Shown: piece by piece, positions 20,442 to 29,701 of the stretch
How positions within the stretch are numbered: the stretch's first letter is position 1
Layout of the letters: each line of letters starts with the position of its first letter
Source of the DNA: Desulfobacterales bacterium
Lineage (GTDB): Bacteria > Desulfobacterota > Desulfobulbia > Desulfobulbales > JAJRZW01
DNA length: 34,581 bases
Direction of reading: 5' to 3'
Assembly (NCBI GenBank): GCA_026993265.1
Contig: JALWTY010000292.1
Coordinates: 1-34,581, forward strand
Notes under the pieces: model-generated
Database searches by the model: none
Told to the model about the DNA's origin: nothing
The model's input: only the letters and a program-made list of their open reading frames with translations
Program-made: the position numbers and the translations under genes

Positions 20442-20954
20442 TCAGGCGCCGGACGCCGGCGGGGTGAACACCCGGGTGGCGAGTTCCTGATCCAGGGTGA
20501 GCAGGGCCGAGGAATCGCCGCCGATGAGCTTCATCCGGTCGACAAGGCCCGAGGCGGTGGCTTCCTCCTCCACCTGCTCGGTTATGAACCACTGCAGGAA
20601 GATGGAGGTGGCGTGGTCGCGCTCGTCCAGGGCCTGGTCGGCCAGGGCGTTTATCAGCCCGGTCACCTTTCTTTCATGCTCGAGCACGTGCTCGAACACC
20701 GCCAGGGGGGAATCCCACTCGGACTGCGGCTTCTCAATGGCTTCGAGAAGGACCCGGCCGCCGCGCTCGACCACGTAGTCATAGATCTTGGTGCCGTGCA
20801 TCCACTCCTCCTGGAACTGCATCTTCATCCAGTTGGCGCAGCCGGAAAGCCCCGACGACTCGAAGTACGAACTCATGGAAAGATAGAGGTAGGCTGAGTA
20901 GAATTCGGCGTTTATCTGGCGGTTAAGCGCCTCTTCCATGCTGTCCGAAAGCAT
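20442..20954 (-). CDS. Ferritin
   Basis: [64 protein letters not shown] overlaps TGA of the upstream gene by 1 nt. Confidence 0.92.
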   Translation of the reverse strand: MLSDSMEEALNRQINAEFYSAYLYLSMSSYFESSGLSGCANWMKMQFQEEWMHGTKIYDYVVERGGRVLLEAIEKPQSEWDSPLAVFEHVLEHERKVTGLINALADQALDERDHATSIFLQWFITEQVEEEATASGLVDRMKLIGGDSSALLTLDQELATRVFTPPASGA

Positions 20955-21331
20955 CAGTTCGACCTCCAGAGACCGTGCAGGTTGCAGTAGCTCCTGGCGC
21001 TGACCTCGTCCGCCGCGGTGGCAAAAACGGCCTCGGGCGCATCCCCTGGGGAGAGATCTGCCCGCAGGACCTGGCCCGCCGCAATGAGCTCGATCCACTC
21101 GATGTAATGTTTCTCCTCCATAGGATGCGCGACCGAGCCGACAGTGACCTTGTAGCCGCCGTCCACCTTCTCGATTACCGGCACATGTTTTTCAACCGCG
21201 GCGTCAACGCTGTTTTCCTCCATCAGGGTCATGTTCTGGCCGCAGCAGACGAGCTGCCCCGCCCCCTCGTGAAGGACCTCGACGATGTTGCCGCACAGCT
21301 CGCACTTGTAGATTCCTGCCTTCTTCGCCAT
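20954..21331 (-). CDS. dfx: Desulfoferrodoxin (superoxide reductase)
   Basis: [65 protein letters not shown]. Confidence 0.95.
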   Translation of the reverse strand: MAKKAGIYKCELCGNIVEVLHEGAGQLVCCGQNMTLMEENSVDAAVEKHVPVIEKVDGGYKVTVGSVAHPMEEKHYIEWIELIAAGQVLRADLSPGDAPEAVFATAADEVSARSYCNLHGLWRSN

Positions 21332-21414
21332 TTTTCTCTCCTTGCTTTTTGATCCTGAACGGTTGCCCCAACCGCCTCCGCCCGGAAACCGGACGACGGC
21401 CGCACAGGATAAAT

Positions 21415-21637
21415 CCTGAATCCGTGAGCGTTCGAGAGCGGGCCAGGTGCAAGGAGGCAACGATGTTGATTATACTTCGGTATATCAACGAGTTGCCGAC
21501 ACAGCAGATGGCCCGCTATCGGACGCCCCGCAGGGCGGCGGGGTGATTTTTTTGCCAAGGCAATTTTTCTAGAAAAAAGCATCTTATTTCAAATAGATGC
21601 TCTAACAAACCCCACGAAGCCGTCACGGATTCAGGAT
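21415..21637. repeat. Inverted-repeat element family 2, copy C (UUCG-hairpin version)
   Basis: CCTGAATCCGTGAGCG...GCCGTCACGGATTCAGG TIRs, flanked on both sides by ATAAAT. Confidence 0.8.
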
Positions 21638-21666
21638 AAATTATAGCAGGCGGGGCGGCGGCGAGA

Positions 21667-22242
21667 TCAATAATTCTCGCACGCCTCCTCGAAGTGGGCC
21701 TGCTTGTGGGCGCAGGCCGGACAAACCTCCGGAGCCTCCTCACCCTCGTGGATGTAACCGCAATTGCGGCAGCGCCAGGCGGTCTTCTTCTCCCGGCGGA
21801 AGACCCGGCCCTTTGCGATGTTGTCAGCCAGGGCCCGGTAGCGTTTTTCGTGGAACTTCTCCGCCACCGCGATGGCCTCGAACACGGCGGCGATATCGTC
21901 AAACCCTTCCTCGCGGGCGGTTTTCGCAAACTCAGGATACATGCTGGTATGCTCGTATTCCTCGCCCGCGGCCGCGGCTTTCAGGTTTTCCAGGGTGGAG
22001 CCGATAACCCCGGCCGGGAACGAGGCGCTTATCTCCACCTCGCCGCCTTCGAGAAACTTGAACAGCCTTTTGGCGTGCTCCTTTTCCTGGTCCGCGGTCT
22101 CCTGAAAGATGGCCGCGATCTGGACATAACCTTCCTTTTTCGCCTTTGAGGCAAAATAGGTGTAGCGGTTCCTGGCCTGAGACTCACCCGCGAACGCGGT
22201 GAGCAGATTTTTTTCGGTCCGGCTTCCCTTAAGATTTCCCAT
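21667..22242 (-). CDS. rbr: Rubrerythrin
   Basis: [53 protein letters not shown]-terminal rubredoxin-like [30 protein letters not shown]. Confidence 0.95.
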   Translation of the reverse strand: MGNLKGSRTEKNLLTAFAGESQARNRYTYFASKAKKEGYVQIAAIFQETADQEKEHAKRLFKFLEGGEVEISASFPAGVIGSTLENLKAAAAGEEYEHTSMYPEFAKTAREEGFDDIAAVFEAIAVAEKFHEKRYRALADNIAKGRVFRREKKTAWRCRNCGYIHEGEEAPEVCPACAHKQAHFEEACENY

Positions 22243-22278
22243 GACTGACCTGCCTCCTTGTTAAGTTTTTTACTATTT

Positions 22279-22293
22279 TAGTAATAATTACCA
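22279..22293. promoter_or_regulatory. Candidate PerR/Fur-family operator upstream of rbr
   Basis: TAGTAATAATTACCA, 7-1-7 imperfect palindrome with perfect GTAAT-N-ATTAC core, about 36 bp upstream of the rbr start. Confidence 0.45.
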
Positions 22294-22497
22294 GAAAAGA
22301 CAACCTTTTCTTCCGCTCCGGCGCAACAGCCCCGGCCACCCTGCCATCCCGGCAGGAGAGTGCTTGTTTAAACAGTGGTTCTGTGATAAAATCTATCTAT
22401 TTGAAATAAAAAACATAAAGGACAAAAGCTTCCCTGCTCCCGTTCTGAAAAGGCCCGGGGAGCAGGCATCGGCCCGCCGGGGCCGGAAACGACCTGT

Positions 22498-25254
22498 ATG
22501 AAATTTCTCAAGACGCTAGCGGTATCGGCACTTCTTTCCGTCCTGGTATTACCTGTTTATACCATTTTCTTTCTTTCCCCGGCTTTCATCTCGTTCATAA
22601 ACGAAAACGCCGAGCAGCAAGCCGTGAAGGTGGCCCGCCACCTCGAGACCGCGCTTCTTTCCGGCAACAACGGAACAATAACATCGCAGACCCTGCCGCC
22701 GTCCCTGCCTGCCGAGGCGGAGAAGGCCAGGCGCGACTTCAACCTCCTCAAGATAAAAGTATACTCCGCCGAGGGGAAAACCATATACTCGTCCGATCCA
22801 GACGACATCGGCGTCACCAACCACAAGCCATACTTCCACCAGATAGTGGCGTCGGGACGCACACACACCCGGATCGTGCGCAAGAACCAGACATCCCTGG
22901 AAGAGCAGGTCATGCCCAGGGACGTGATCGAGACTTATGTTCCGATCATGTACAAGGGTAACTTTGCCGGCGCCTTCGAGATATATTATGACATCACTGC
23001 GGCAACCGCCGAACTCAACCGGCTGATAAACAGGTTCTACGCCACCCTCTCCCCCCTTTCCATCTGCCTTCTGCTGGCAGTGCTGATAAGCGTCTACAAG
23101 GTCAGGGAAAGCCAGGCGAAAAGCGGCCGGGCCGCGAGGCTGCTGCGGGAGAAACAGCGCCGTTACCGCTCGCTGTTCAGCCAGTCCAACGACGCCATCC
23201 TTCTCTACGACGAAAACGGCATCATCCGCGAGGCCAACGACCGGGCCGCGGAACTGCTTGGGTTCCCCTCCAGGGCCGAAATCGAGGGGCACTCGTTCTC
23301 ATTTTTCACCCCGGACGGCAAACTGCCCGGCACAGATGCCGACCTGAGCGGCGACAGCGGCTGCCGTCTCGAGACCGTCCTGCAGACCAGGGACGGGCAG
23401 GCGATCGACGCGGACATGACCATAAGCCGCATCGTCACAGCCGACGACATCCTCACCCAGGCGATAATCCGCGACACCAGCCAGCAGAAGGCGGCCCGCG
23501 AGGAGCTGCGGCGCAGCTACCAGACCCAGACGGTCCTCAACCGCCTGCTAAACCTATCCCTCGAGGAGCTAAGCCTCACCGAGACCCTGGAGCAGTTCAT
23601 CTACTGCATCACCTCGTTTCCCTGGCTGGAACTGGAACCCAAGGGCGCCATCTTCATGGTCGGCGACAAGCCCGGCACCCTGGAACTCAAGGCCCAGCGC
23701 GGGCTGAACGACTCCCTGCTCTCCATGTGCGCCGAAATCCAGTTCGGCCAGTGCCTCTGCGGCCGCTGCGCCCTTTCAAAGGAGGTGGTGTTCGCCAACT
23801 GCGTGGACAAATTCCACGACCACCGCTACAACGGCATCTCCCCCCACGGCCACTACTGTGTGCCCATCCTCTCCTCCAGCCGCCAGCTCATCGGGGTCTT
23901 CACCCTGTACATCAAGGCGGACTGCCGCCGCGACCGGATGGTTGAAGAAACCCTGCGGGCCGCGGCCAATGTGGTCGCAGGCATCATCCAGCGCAAGCAG
24001 GCCGAGGAGGAGCTGCAGCGCTCCCGCGACATGCTCGAGGAAAGGGTGCAGGAGAGGACGGTGGAGCTGGAGGAGATGAACCAGCAGCTCGAGCAGGAGC
24101 TCCAGGAACGGCGCGAGGCGGAACGGGCCCTGACCATCTCCAAGAAGGAAGTGGAAAAGGCCAACGAGGAAAAGGACGAGCTCATCGTCAACCTCTTCGA
24201 GATCATGTACGAGATGCTTGCAAACCGGGACCGCTCAACCTTTGAGCACGCCCTCCGGGTGGCCGAGATATCAAGGCGGATCGGCGAGGAGATGGGGATG
24301 GGCAGCGAGGAGCTCGAGGTCATCAAGCACGGCTGCCTGGTCCACGACATCGGCAAGGTGGCCATCCCCGACGACGTTCTGCTCAAGCCCGGAATCTTCG
24401 ACCGCATAGACCGCAACATCATGAAGGTCCACACCCTGGTCGGGGCCCGCCTATTCTCCAAGCATCACCACGACGAACGCATCCGCAGGATCATCCTTTA
24501 CCATCATGAGCGGCTCGACGGCAGCGGCTACCCCCACGGTCTCAAGGGCTCCGAGATCGGCAGGCTCGAGCGGATCGTGGCCGTGGCCGACGTGTTCGAG
24601 GCCCTGATCTCCCGCAGGCCGTACAAGCGGCCCATGTCGCGCCGCCGCGCCCTCGACATCCTCCGCTTCGAGGTCAAGGAAGGCCGGCTCGACGGCGAAA
24701 TCGTCGATCTCCTCGAAAAGGTCACCGAGAACTGGAATCCGCTCGAGATAACCAGCGATTTCCGCGCCGACTACACCGAGGATCTGGAGATGTTCCGGCA
24801 GATGACCTATTTCCGGGAACCGCTCAGCGACTTCTACAACTACCGCTACCTCCTCTACCTTGACGACGCAAGGATCCTCAAGAAGAAATCGCGGCCATAC
24901 CACATACTCACCGCATCCTTTCCCCATCTGCAGGAGTTCAACCAGGAGCTGGGATTCATCAAGGCCGACCAGATCCTCGACGAACTGGGACAGAAGCTGC
25001 ATCAGACCTCCGAGAAGTTCGGCGACAGCCACAGCCACGACGACAGGGCCGTCCTCCTCCTGCGGAAAGGATCGGATTTCCTCATCTACAGCGAATGCGA
25101 CGACCGCGAGATAGACAAGCTCAAGGAGATGGTGGCGGAACAGCTCGCCGAGGTGAGGCGGGACTGGGGGCTCATCTCCACCTATCATCATCACCGCTTC
25201 GACGGCTCCTACCCGGCCGAGATGGCCCTGAACGACATCTTTTCCGTGCAGTAG
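22498..25254 (+). CDS. Membrane sensor: PAS-GAF-coiled coil-HD-GYP phosphodiesterase with C-terminal degenerate GGDEF-like region
   Basis: PAS (YRSLFSQSNDAILLYDENGIIREANDRAAELLGF), HDIGKVAIPD, HHERLDGSGYPHGL, C-terminal LGFIKADQILDELGQKL...LLLRKGSDFLIY. Confidence 0.85.
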   Translation: MKFLKTLAVSALLSVLVLPVYTIFFLSPAFISFINENAEQQAVKVARHLETALLSGNNGTITSQTLPPSLPAEAEKARRDFNLLKIKVYSAEGKTIYSSDPDDIGVTNHKPYFHQIVASGRTHTRIVRKNQTSLEEQVMPRDVIETYVPIMYKGNFAGAFEIYYDITAATAELNRLINRFYATLSPLSICLLLAVLISVYKVRESQAKSGRAARLLREKQRRYRSLFSQSNDAILLYDENGIIREANDRAAELLGFPSRAEIEGHSFSFFTPDGKLPGTDADLSGDSGCRLETVLQTRDGQAIDADMTISRIVTADDILTQAIIRDTSQQKAAREELRRSYQTQTVLNRLLNLSLEELSLTETLEQFIYCITSFPWLELEPKGAIFMVGDKPGTLELKAQRGLNDSLLSMCAEIQFGQCLCGRCALSKEVVFANCVDKFHDHRYNGISPHGHYCVPILSSSRQLIGVFTLYIKADCRRDRMVEETLRAAANVVAGIIQRKQAEEELQRSRDMLEERVQERTVELEEMNQQLEQELQERREAERALTISKKEVEKANEEKDELIVNLFEIMYEMLANRDRSTFEHALRVAEISRRIGEEMGMGSEELEVIKHGCLVHDIGKVAIPDDVLLKPGIFDRIDRNIMKVHTLVGARLFSKHHHDERIRRIILYHHERLDGSGYPHGLKGSEIGRLERIVAVADVFEALISRRPYKRPMSRRRALDILRFEVKEGRLDGEIVDLLEKVTENWNPLEITSDFRADYTEDLEMFRQMTYFREPLSDFYNYRYLLYLDDARILKKKSRPYHILTASFPHLQEFNQELGFIKADQILDELGQKLHQTSEKFGDSHSHDDRAVLLLRKGSDFLIYSECDDREIDKLKEMVAEQLAEVRRDWGLISTYHHHRFDGSYPAEMALNDIFSVQ

Positions 25255-25324
25255 GCGGCCCGGCGGGCAACGCAGCGCCCGCGCACACGCTGCCCGCCGG
25301 GCCCAAGGCACTGATCCCAAGCAC

Positions 25325-25367
25325 AAAAAAAACGGGAGAATCAGGCGCTCGGCCGATTCTCCCGTTC
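25325..25367 (-). terminator. Rho-independent terminator downstream of tRNA-Glu
   Basis: AACGGGAGAATC...GATTCTCCCGTT stem followed on the minus strand by a T-tract. Confidence 0.75.
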
Positions 25368-25373
25368 TGCATC

Positions 25374-25451
25374 TGGCGTCCCCAACGAGATTTGAACTCG
25401 TGTTGCCGGCGTGAAAGGCCGGTGTCCTGGACCTGGCTAGACGATGGGGAC
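25374..25451 (-). tRNA. tRNA-Glu (anticodon UUC), CCA encoded
   Basis: Reverse complement GTCCCCATCGTCTAGCC...CCGGCCTTTCACGCCGG...GAGTTCAAATCTC...TGGGGACGCCA. Confidence 0.93.
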
Positions 25452-25557
25452 TTTTTTGCTTATCTTTCCGCGGCCCGGCCACCTTACGGCGGTTCGGAAT
25501 CCTGAAGTTTATTATCGTTTCCCGAGGGCCTGACGCAACGCCCTGCGGGGCTTGAAC

Positions 25558-25633
25558 TGGTGGGTCGTGCGCGGCTCGAACGCGCGACTCTCTGCTTAAA
25601 AGGCAGATACTCTACCAACTGAGTTAACGACCC
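25558..25633 (-). tRNA. tRNA-Lys (anticodon UUU), CCA encoded
   Basis: Reverse complement GGGTCGTTAACTCAGTTGGTAGAGTATCTGCCTTTTAAGCAG...GCGTTCGAGCCGCGCACGACCCACCA. Confidence 0.93.
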
Positions 25634-25829
25634 GTCAGCGGAAGGCTTTTTTACAGGATAAATTTTAACATGTCAATGGCCTGTGGCTCCATTTTTTTCT
25701 GCCCGCGGCCGGAACCGCGTTTCCTCTATTGGCTTGTGGCGCCCGGCAAACTCTGATATATCTTTCCTCGGGCTTTTTCTGTCCATCAGGCCCGCAACCC
25801 GAACATCCCGACGGAGGGACAGAGGAAAA

Positions 25830-26432
25830 ATGGGGCTACTTACCGGCACCGCAAGTTTTGTCCGCTACACGGTCGAGGGCGACATCCCGGCCGATTTCTG
25901 GGATTTCGCCGCCGAAAGGATAGCTGCCCGCGCCTTCCGCGACATCGACGACTCGTTTGACGAGCTTTCCGTAGGCTGGGTATCCCTCGCCAGCATGTTC
26001 GACTCCTCCTTCTCCGAGGCGTCATTCATCGCCGGAGACAACGTCGCCATGGCCATGCGGATCGACGAACGCAAGGTAGCGCCCGCGGTCTTGAAAAAAT
26101 TCTTCCTCAAGGAGGAGAAACGTATCCTGAAAGAACGGCAGCTTCCGAAGCTGTCGCGCTCCCAGAAGCTCGAACTCAAGGAAAACGTCCGCCTGCGGCT
26201 GCTCAAGCAGGCCGCCCCGGTCCCGGCGGTGTACGAGATGTACTGGAACCTGGCCGACAACGCGGTCACCTTCTTCTCCACCAGCGGCAAGGCCCAGGCC
26301 GTGTTCGAGGAGCTGTTCCGCGACACCTTTGACCTCGGCCTGGTCATGCAGATACCCTTCACCCTGGCCACGGCGCTGCTGCCCGATGCCGCGGACGAAC
26401 TGCACGAACTGACCCCGGCGGTCATCGCTTAA
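25830..26432 (+). CDS. RdgC-like protein, N-terminal part
   Basis: MGLLTGTASFVRYTVEGDIPADFWDFAAERI...; GWVSLASMFDSS, AMRIDERKVAPAVLKKFFLKEEKRILKERQLPKLSRSQKLELKENV resemble RdgC layout; SD AGAGG. Confidence 0.6.
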   Translation: MGLLTGTASFVRYTVEGDIPADFWDFAAERIAARAFRDIDDSFDELSVGWVSLASMFDSSFSEASFIAGDNVAMAMRIDERKVAPAVLKKFFLKEEKRILKERQLPKLSRSQKLELKENVRLRLLKQAAPVPAVYEMYWNLADNAVTFFSTSGKAQAVFEELFRDTFDLGLVMQIPFTLATALLPDAADELHELTPAVIA

Positions 26433-26447
26433 AGGATCTTTTGTCAT

Positions 26448-26791
26448 CCTGAATCCGTGAGCGCTCGAGAGAGGTTAGGGGCTTAGGGGATGAACCATGC
26501 AAACAACTGTCTCCTGTATCCTGGCCCCTGTCTCCTGATATGGACGCCCCGCAGGGCGGCGGGATGAAATTTCCACCAAGGCGTTTTTTAAAAAAATCTT
26601 ATTTCAGACAGATGCGTTAACAGCCCGTTGAAAAAGGTAGCGAGCGCGGATGAGGCAAGGAAAAATCCGGCGAAAAAGCGCAGTTTACATGGAGTAAATG
26701 AGCATTTTGAGCCGGATTTTGACGCCGCATCATCAAGCGCAGTAGTTTTTCAACGGGCTGTTAACATCCACCAAGCCGTCACGGATTCAGG
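26448..26791. repeat. Inverted-repeat element family 2, copy D, interrupted by a nested family 1 element
   Basis: CCTGAATCCGTGAGCG at left, GCCGTCACGGATTCAGG at right; family 1 copy at 26621-26760 inside. Confidence 0.85.
26621..26760. mobile_element. MITE-like element family 1, copy 2 (nested in family 2 copy D)
   Basis: CAGCCCGTTGAAAAA...TTTTTCAACGGGCTG; TTAA direct repeats at 26617-26620 and 26761-26764. Confidence 0.88.
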
Positions 26792-26794
26792 ATC

Positions 26795-27331
26795 ATGGAC
26801 CTTGTCGATCTCATAAAGGAAAAACGGTTTCTGGGCCAGGAGTTCCTCACCTGGCTGTGGTTTGCGAGCGAGGAGCGCGGCGGCGCCATACTTCTGGAGG
26901 ACTCGCAGGAAGATGTCAACGTTGTCTTCGAAAAGCATCTGCTGCTCGAGAGCGGCGAGGGCGAGGACCTGGAGAAGGTCATCTGCCAGGGGCTGCGCGC
27001 CGGGCTCACCGAGGCCCGCACCGGCCTCGCCCTGGGCAAGAAGATAGAGCAGGCGAGACTGCTCGTCGCCCGCGACACCTACGAGTGGCACGTCACCATC
27101 CGGGCCGGGATGCTGGAGTTCCGCAGCGTGCGGCTGCCCAAGACCATGAACGCGGCCGAAGAGGAAGAAGGACCGGACGCCGTTGCCGGCCGTATCCTCG
27201 ACCGCATATACCTGTTCGAACTCCTGACCCGGACCGTGGACGAGCTCTTCCGCATGTTCCTCAAACGCCGCGTCCGGCCGGAGGACTGGCAGAATGAACG
27301 GGAAAGGATCGCCGCGTGGATAGGGGCTTAG
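26795..27331 (+). CDS. RdgC-like protein, C-terminal part / conserved hypothetical
   Basis: [91 protein letters not shown] resembles the RdgC C-terminal half. Confidence 0.5.
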   Translation: MDLVDLIKEKRFLGQEFLTWLWFASEERGGAILLEDSQEDVNVVFEKHLLLESGEGEDLEKVICQGLRAGLTEARTGLALGKKIEQARLLVARDTYEWHVTIRAGMLEFRSVRLPKTMNAAEEEEGPDAVAGRILDRIYLFELLTRTVDELFRMFLKRRVRPEDWQNERERIAAWIGA

Positions 27332-27350
27332 GGGTTCAGGGGTTCAGGGG
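27323..27350 (+). repeat. GGGG octamer array (GGGGCTTA GGGGTTCA GGGGTTCA GGGG)
   Basis: Four G4 tracts with 4-nt spacers; canonical G-quadruplex pattern. Confidence 0.85.
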
Positions 27351-27374
27351 AACAGAAAAAACGGAGAAGAACGA

Positions 27375-28811
27375 ATGCAGTTTGAGACCGTGATCGGGCT
27401 TGAGGTCCACGCCCAGCTCAAGACCGCAAGCAAGATATTCTGCGGCTGCTCCACCTCCTTCGGGGCCGGGCCCAACACCCACGTCTGCCCGGTGTGTCTG
27501 GGCATGCCCGGGGTCCTGCCGGTGCTCAACCGCCGGGTGGTGGACTTCGCCCTGAAGATGGGGATCGCCACCAACTGCCAAATCAACCGCAGGAACCAGT
27601 TCGCCCGCAAGAACTATTTTTATCCCGACCTGCCCAAGGGCTACCAGATCTCCCAGTTCGAGTTCCCCATCGCCGAACACGGCTGGATCGAGGTGGAGAC
27701 GGACGGCAATGCCAGCCGCATCGGCATAACCCGCATCCACATGGAGGAGGACGCAGGCAAGCTGGTCCACTCCGAACACGAGCCGGAAAGCTACGTGGAC
27801 CTGAACCGCACCGGCGTGCCGCTGATCGAGATCGTAAGCGAGCCCGACATCCGTTCCCCGGCCGAGGCGGCCGCCTATCTGCGCAGGCTGCACGCCATTC
27901 TCCGCTACCTCGACATCTGCGACGGCAACATGCAGGAAGGCAGTTTCCGCTGCGACGCCAACATCTCGCTGAGGCCCGCCGGCACGGACGAGTTCGGCAC
28001 CAGGACCGAACTCAAGAACATGAACTCCTTCCGCAACGTCCAGAAGGCGCTCGAGTACGAGGAACGCCGCCAACGCGACATCCTCCTCGACGGCGGCGAG
28101 GTGGTCCAGGAGACCCTGCTCTGGGACCCGGACGCGAACCGGACCGTGTCCATGCGCGGCAAGGAGGAGGCCCACGACTACCGCTACTTCCCCGACCCGG
28201 ACCTGGTCTGGGTGGAGATAGACGACGAATGGATCGAGGCGGCGAAAAGCTCCCTGCCCGAGCTGCCCGAAGAGCGCCTCCAGCGGTTCATCAGCGATCT
28301 CGGCCTTCCGGCCGACACCGCCGCGGTCCTGACCGGCGACCGGGAACTGGCCGATTACTTCGAATCCGCCCTGGAAAAATTCAACAACCCCAGGAAACTC
28401 GCCAACTGGATCGCCTCCGAAGTGGTGCGCGAACTCAAGGAATCGGAGCGCGACATCGCCTCCTTCCCGGTCGCGCCCGCAGCCCTGGCCGAACTGCTCG
28501 TCATGGAGGACAAGGGCACCATCAGCGGCAAGATCGCCAAAACCGTGTTCGCCGAGATGGTGGAAAGCGGCAAGGATGCGGCCACAGTGGTCAAGGAAAA
28601 GAACCTCGTCCAGGTGAGCGACGAGGGCGAACTCCTCGCCGCGGTCCGGGAGATCCTCGATGCAAGCCCGGACCAGGTGGCCCAGTACCTGGACGGCAAG
28701 ACCAAGGTGATGGGCTTCTTTGTCGGCCAGTTGATGAAGAAAACCCGCGGCCGGGCCAACCCCAAGCTGGCCAACGAGCTGTTCGCAAAGGAGCTGGCCG
28801 CGAGGAAGTAG
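27375..28811 (+). CDS. gatB: Aspartyl/glutamyl-tRNA(Asn/Gln) amidotransferase subunit B
   Basis: [68 protein letters not shown]. Confidence 0.97.
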   Translation: MQFETVIGLEVHAQLKTASKIFCGCSTSFGAGPNTHVCPVCLGMPGVLPVLNRRVVDFALKMGIATNCQINRRNQFARKNYFYPDLPKGYQISQFEFPIAEHGWIEVETDGNASRIGITRIHMEEDAGKLVHSEHEPESYVDLNRTGVPLIEIVSEPDIRSPAEAAAYLRRLHAILRYLDICDGNMQEGSFRCDANISLRPAGTDEFGTRTELKNMNSFRNVQKALEYEERRQRDILLDGGEVVQETLLWDPDANRTVSMRGKEEAHDYRYFPDPDLVWVEIDDEWIEAAKSSLPELPEERLQRFISDLGLPADTAAVLTGDRELADYFESALEKFNNPRKLANWIASEVVRELKESERDIASFPVAPAALAELLVMEDKGTISGKIAKTVFAEMVESGKDAATVVKEKNLVQVSDEGELLAAVREILDASPDQVAQYLDGKTKVMGFFVGQLMKKTRGRANPKLANELFAKELAARK

Positions 28812-28829
28812 GGCCGCCGGAGAAAGGAG

Positions 28830-29561
28830 ATGGCGGGCGGGGACGAATGGAGAAACAGGGTTCGCGGCCACCGGGAACGGATGCGCCGCAAACTTCTCGA
28901 CCGCGGCATCGACGCCCTCACCGACGTTGAGGTGGTGGAGATGCTGCTCGCCCTCGGCACCCCCAGAAAGGACTGCAAGGACCCGGCCCGCGAGGCCGTG
29001 GCCAGGTTCGGCAGCCTGGCCGGGGTGCTTGAGGCCGCGCCAGATGAGCTGATGAAGGTCCGCGGCATCGGCCCGGCCAACTCGGCCGCCCTGCTTCTCG
29101 TCCATCAAACGGGCCGCCGTTTTCTGAAAACCCGCCTCCGGGACCGCCAGTACCTCCGTTCCTCCCGCGAGGTGGCCGAGTACCTGGCCCACTGGAGCCG
29201 CGGCCTTGACCGCGAGGTCTTCAAGGTCATCCTCCTCGACACATCCCTCAAAATAATCGATTCGCACGACCTGTTCGCCGGCACGGTGGACCGTGGCGCG
29301 GTCTACCCCCGCGAGGTGGTGCGGACCGCGCTCATGGCCAACGCCAGCGCCGTGGTCGTGGCCCACAACCATCCCTCCGGCAATCCCCGGCCCTCGGCCG
29401 AGGACAAGGCCCTGACCCGCCGCCTTTACCTCGCCTGCGCTGCATGCGGCATCCGCCTGCTCGACCATCTGGTGGTGGGCGAAGATGAAAAACCCTACAG
29501 CTTCGCCGACCACGGCATCATGGCCGAGATCGGCCGGGAATGCGATGGGCTCCCCGGCTGA
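28830..29561 (+). CDS. radC: RadC-family JAB/MPN domain protein
   Basis: N-terminal HhH (VRGIGPANSAALLL), JAMM motif AHNHPSGNPRPSAEDKALTRRL, RLLDHLVVG. Confidence 0.93.
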   Translation: MAGGDEWRNRVRGHRERMRRKLLDRGIDALTDVEVVEMLLALGTPRKDCKDPAREAVARFGSLAGVLEAAPDELMKVRGIGPANSAALLLVHQTGRRFLKTRLRDRQYLRSSREVAEYLAHWSRGLDREVFKVILLDTSLKIIDSHDLFAGTVDRGAVYPREVVRTALMANASAVVVAHNHPSGNPRPSAEDKALTRRLYLACAACGIRLLDHLVVGEDEKPYSFADHGIMAEIGRECDGLPG

Positions 29562-29562
29562 G

Positions 29563-29701
29563 GAGCCCGTTGAAAACGTCATGAGCGAAGATGGGACAAG
29601 GAACAGTCCGGCGGAGAATCGCGGTTTACCCGCAACAAACGGACATTCCGGGCCTGATCGTCACGCGGTGTCATCGGGCGCGGCGGCTTCTCGACAGGCC
29701 G
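29563..29701. repeat. Diverged family 1 MITE-like copy (copy 4) forming the 5' end of hemW
   Basis: GAGCCCGTTGAAAACGT...GACAAGGAACAGTCCGGCG...CTCGACAGGCCG aligns end to end with family 1 (139 vs 140 bp, roughly 70% by eye). Confidence 0.7.

Noticed and set aside
21349-21546. Shared peptide [30 protein letters not shown] (21349 + and 30547 -)
   Set aside because: Comes from translating the UUCG-hairpin module in both element copies, not a conserved protein.
27336-29582. 748-aa minus-strand ORF opposite gatB and radC
   Set aside because: Antisense shadow ORF spanning two genes with recognised sense-strand products.
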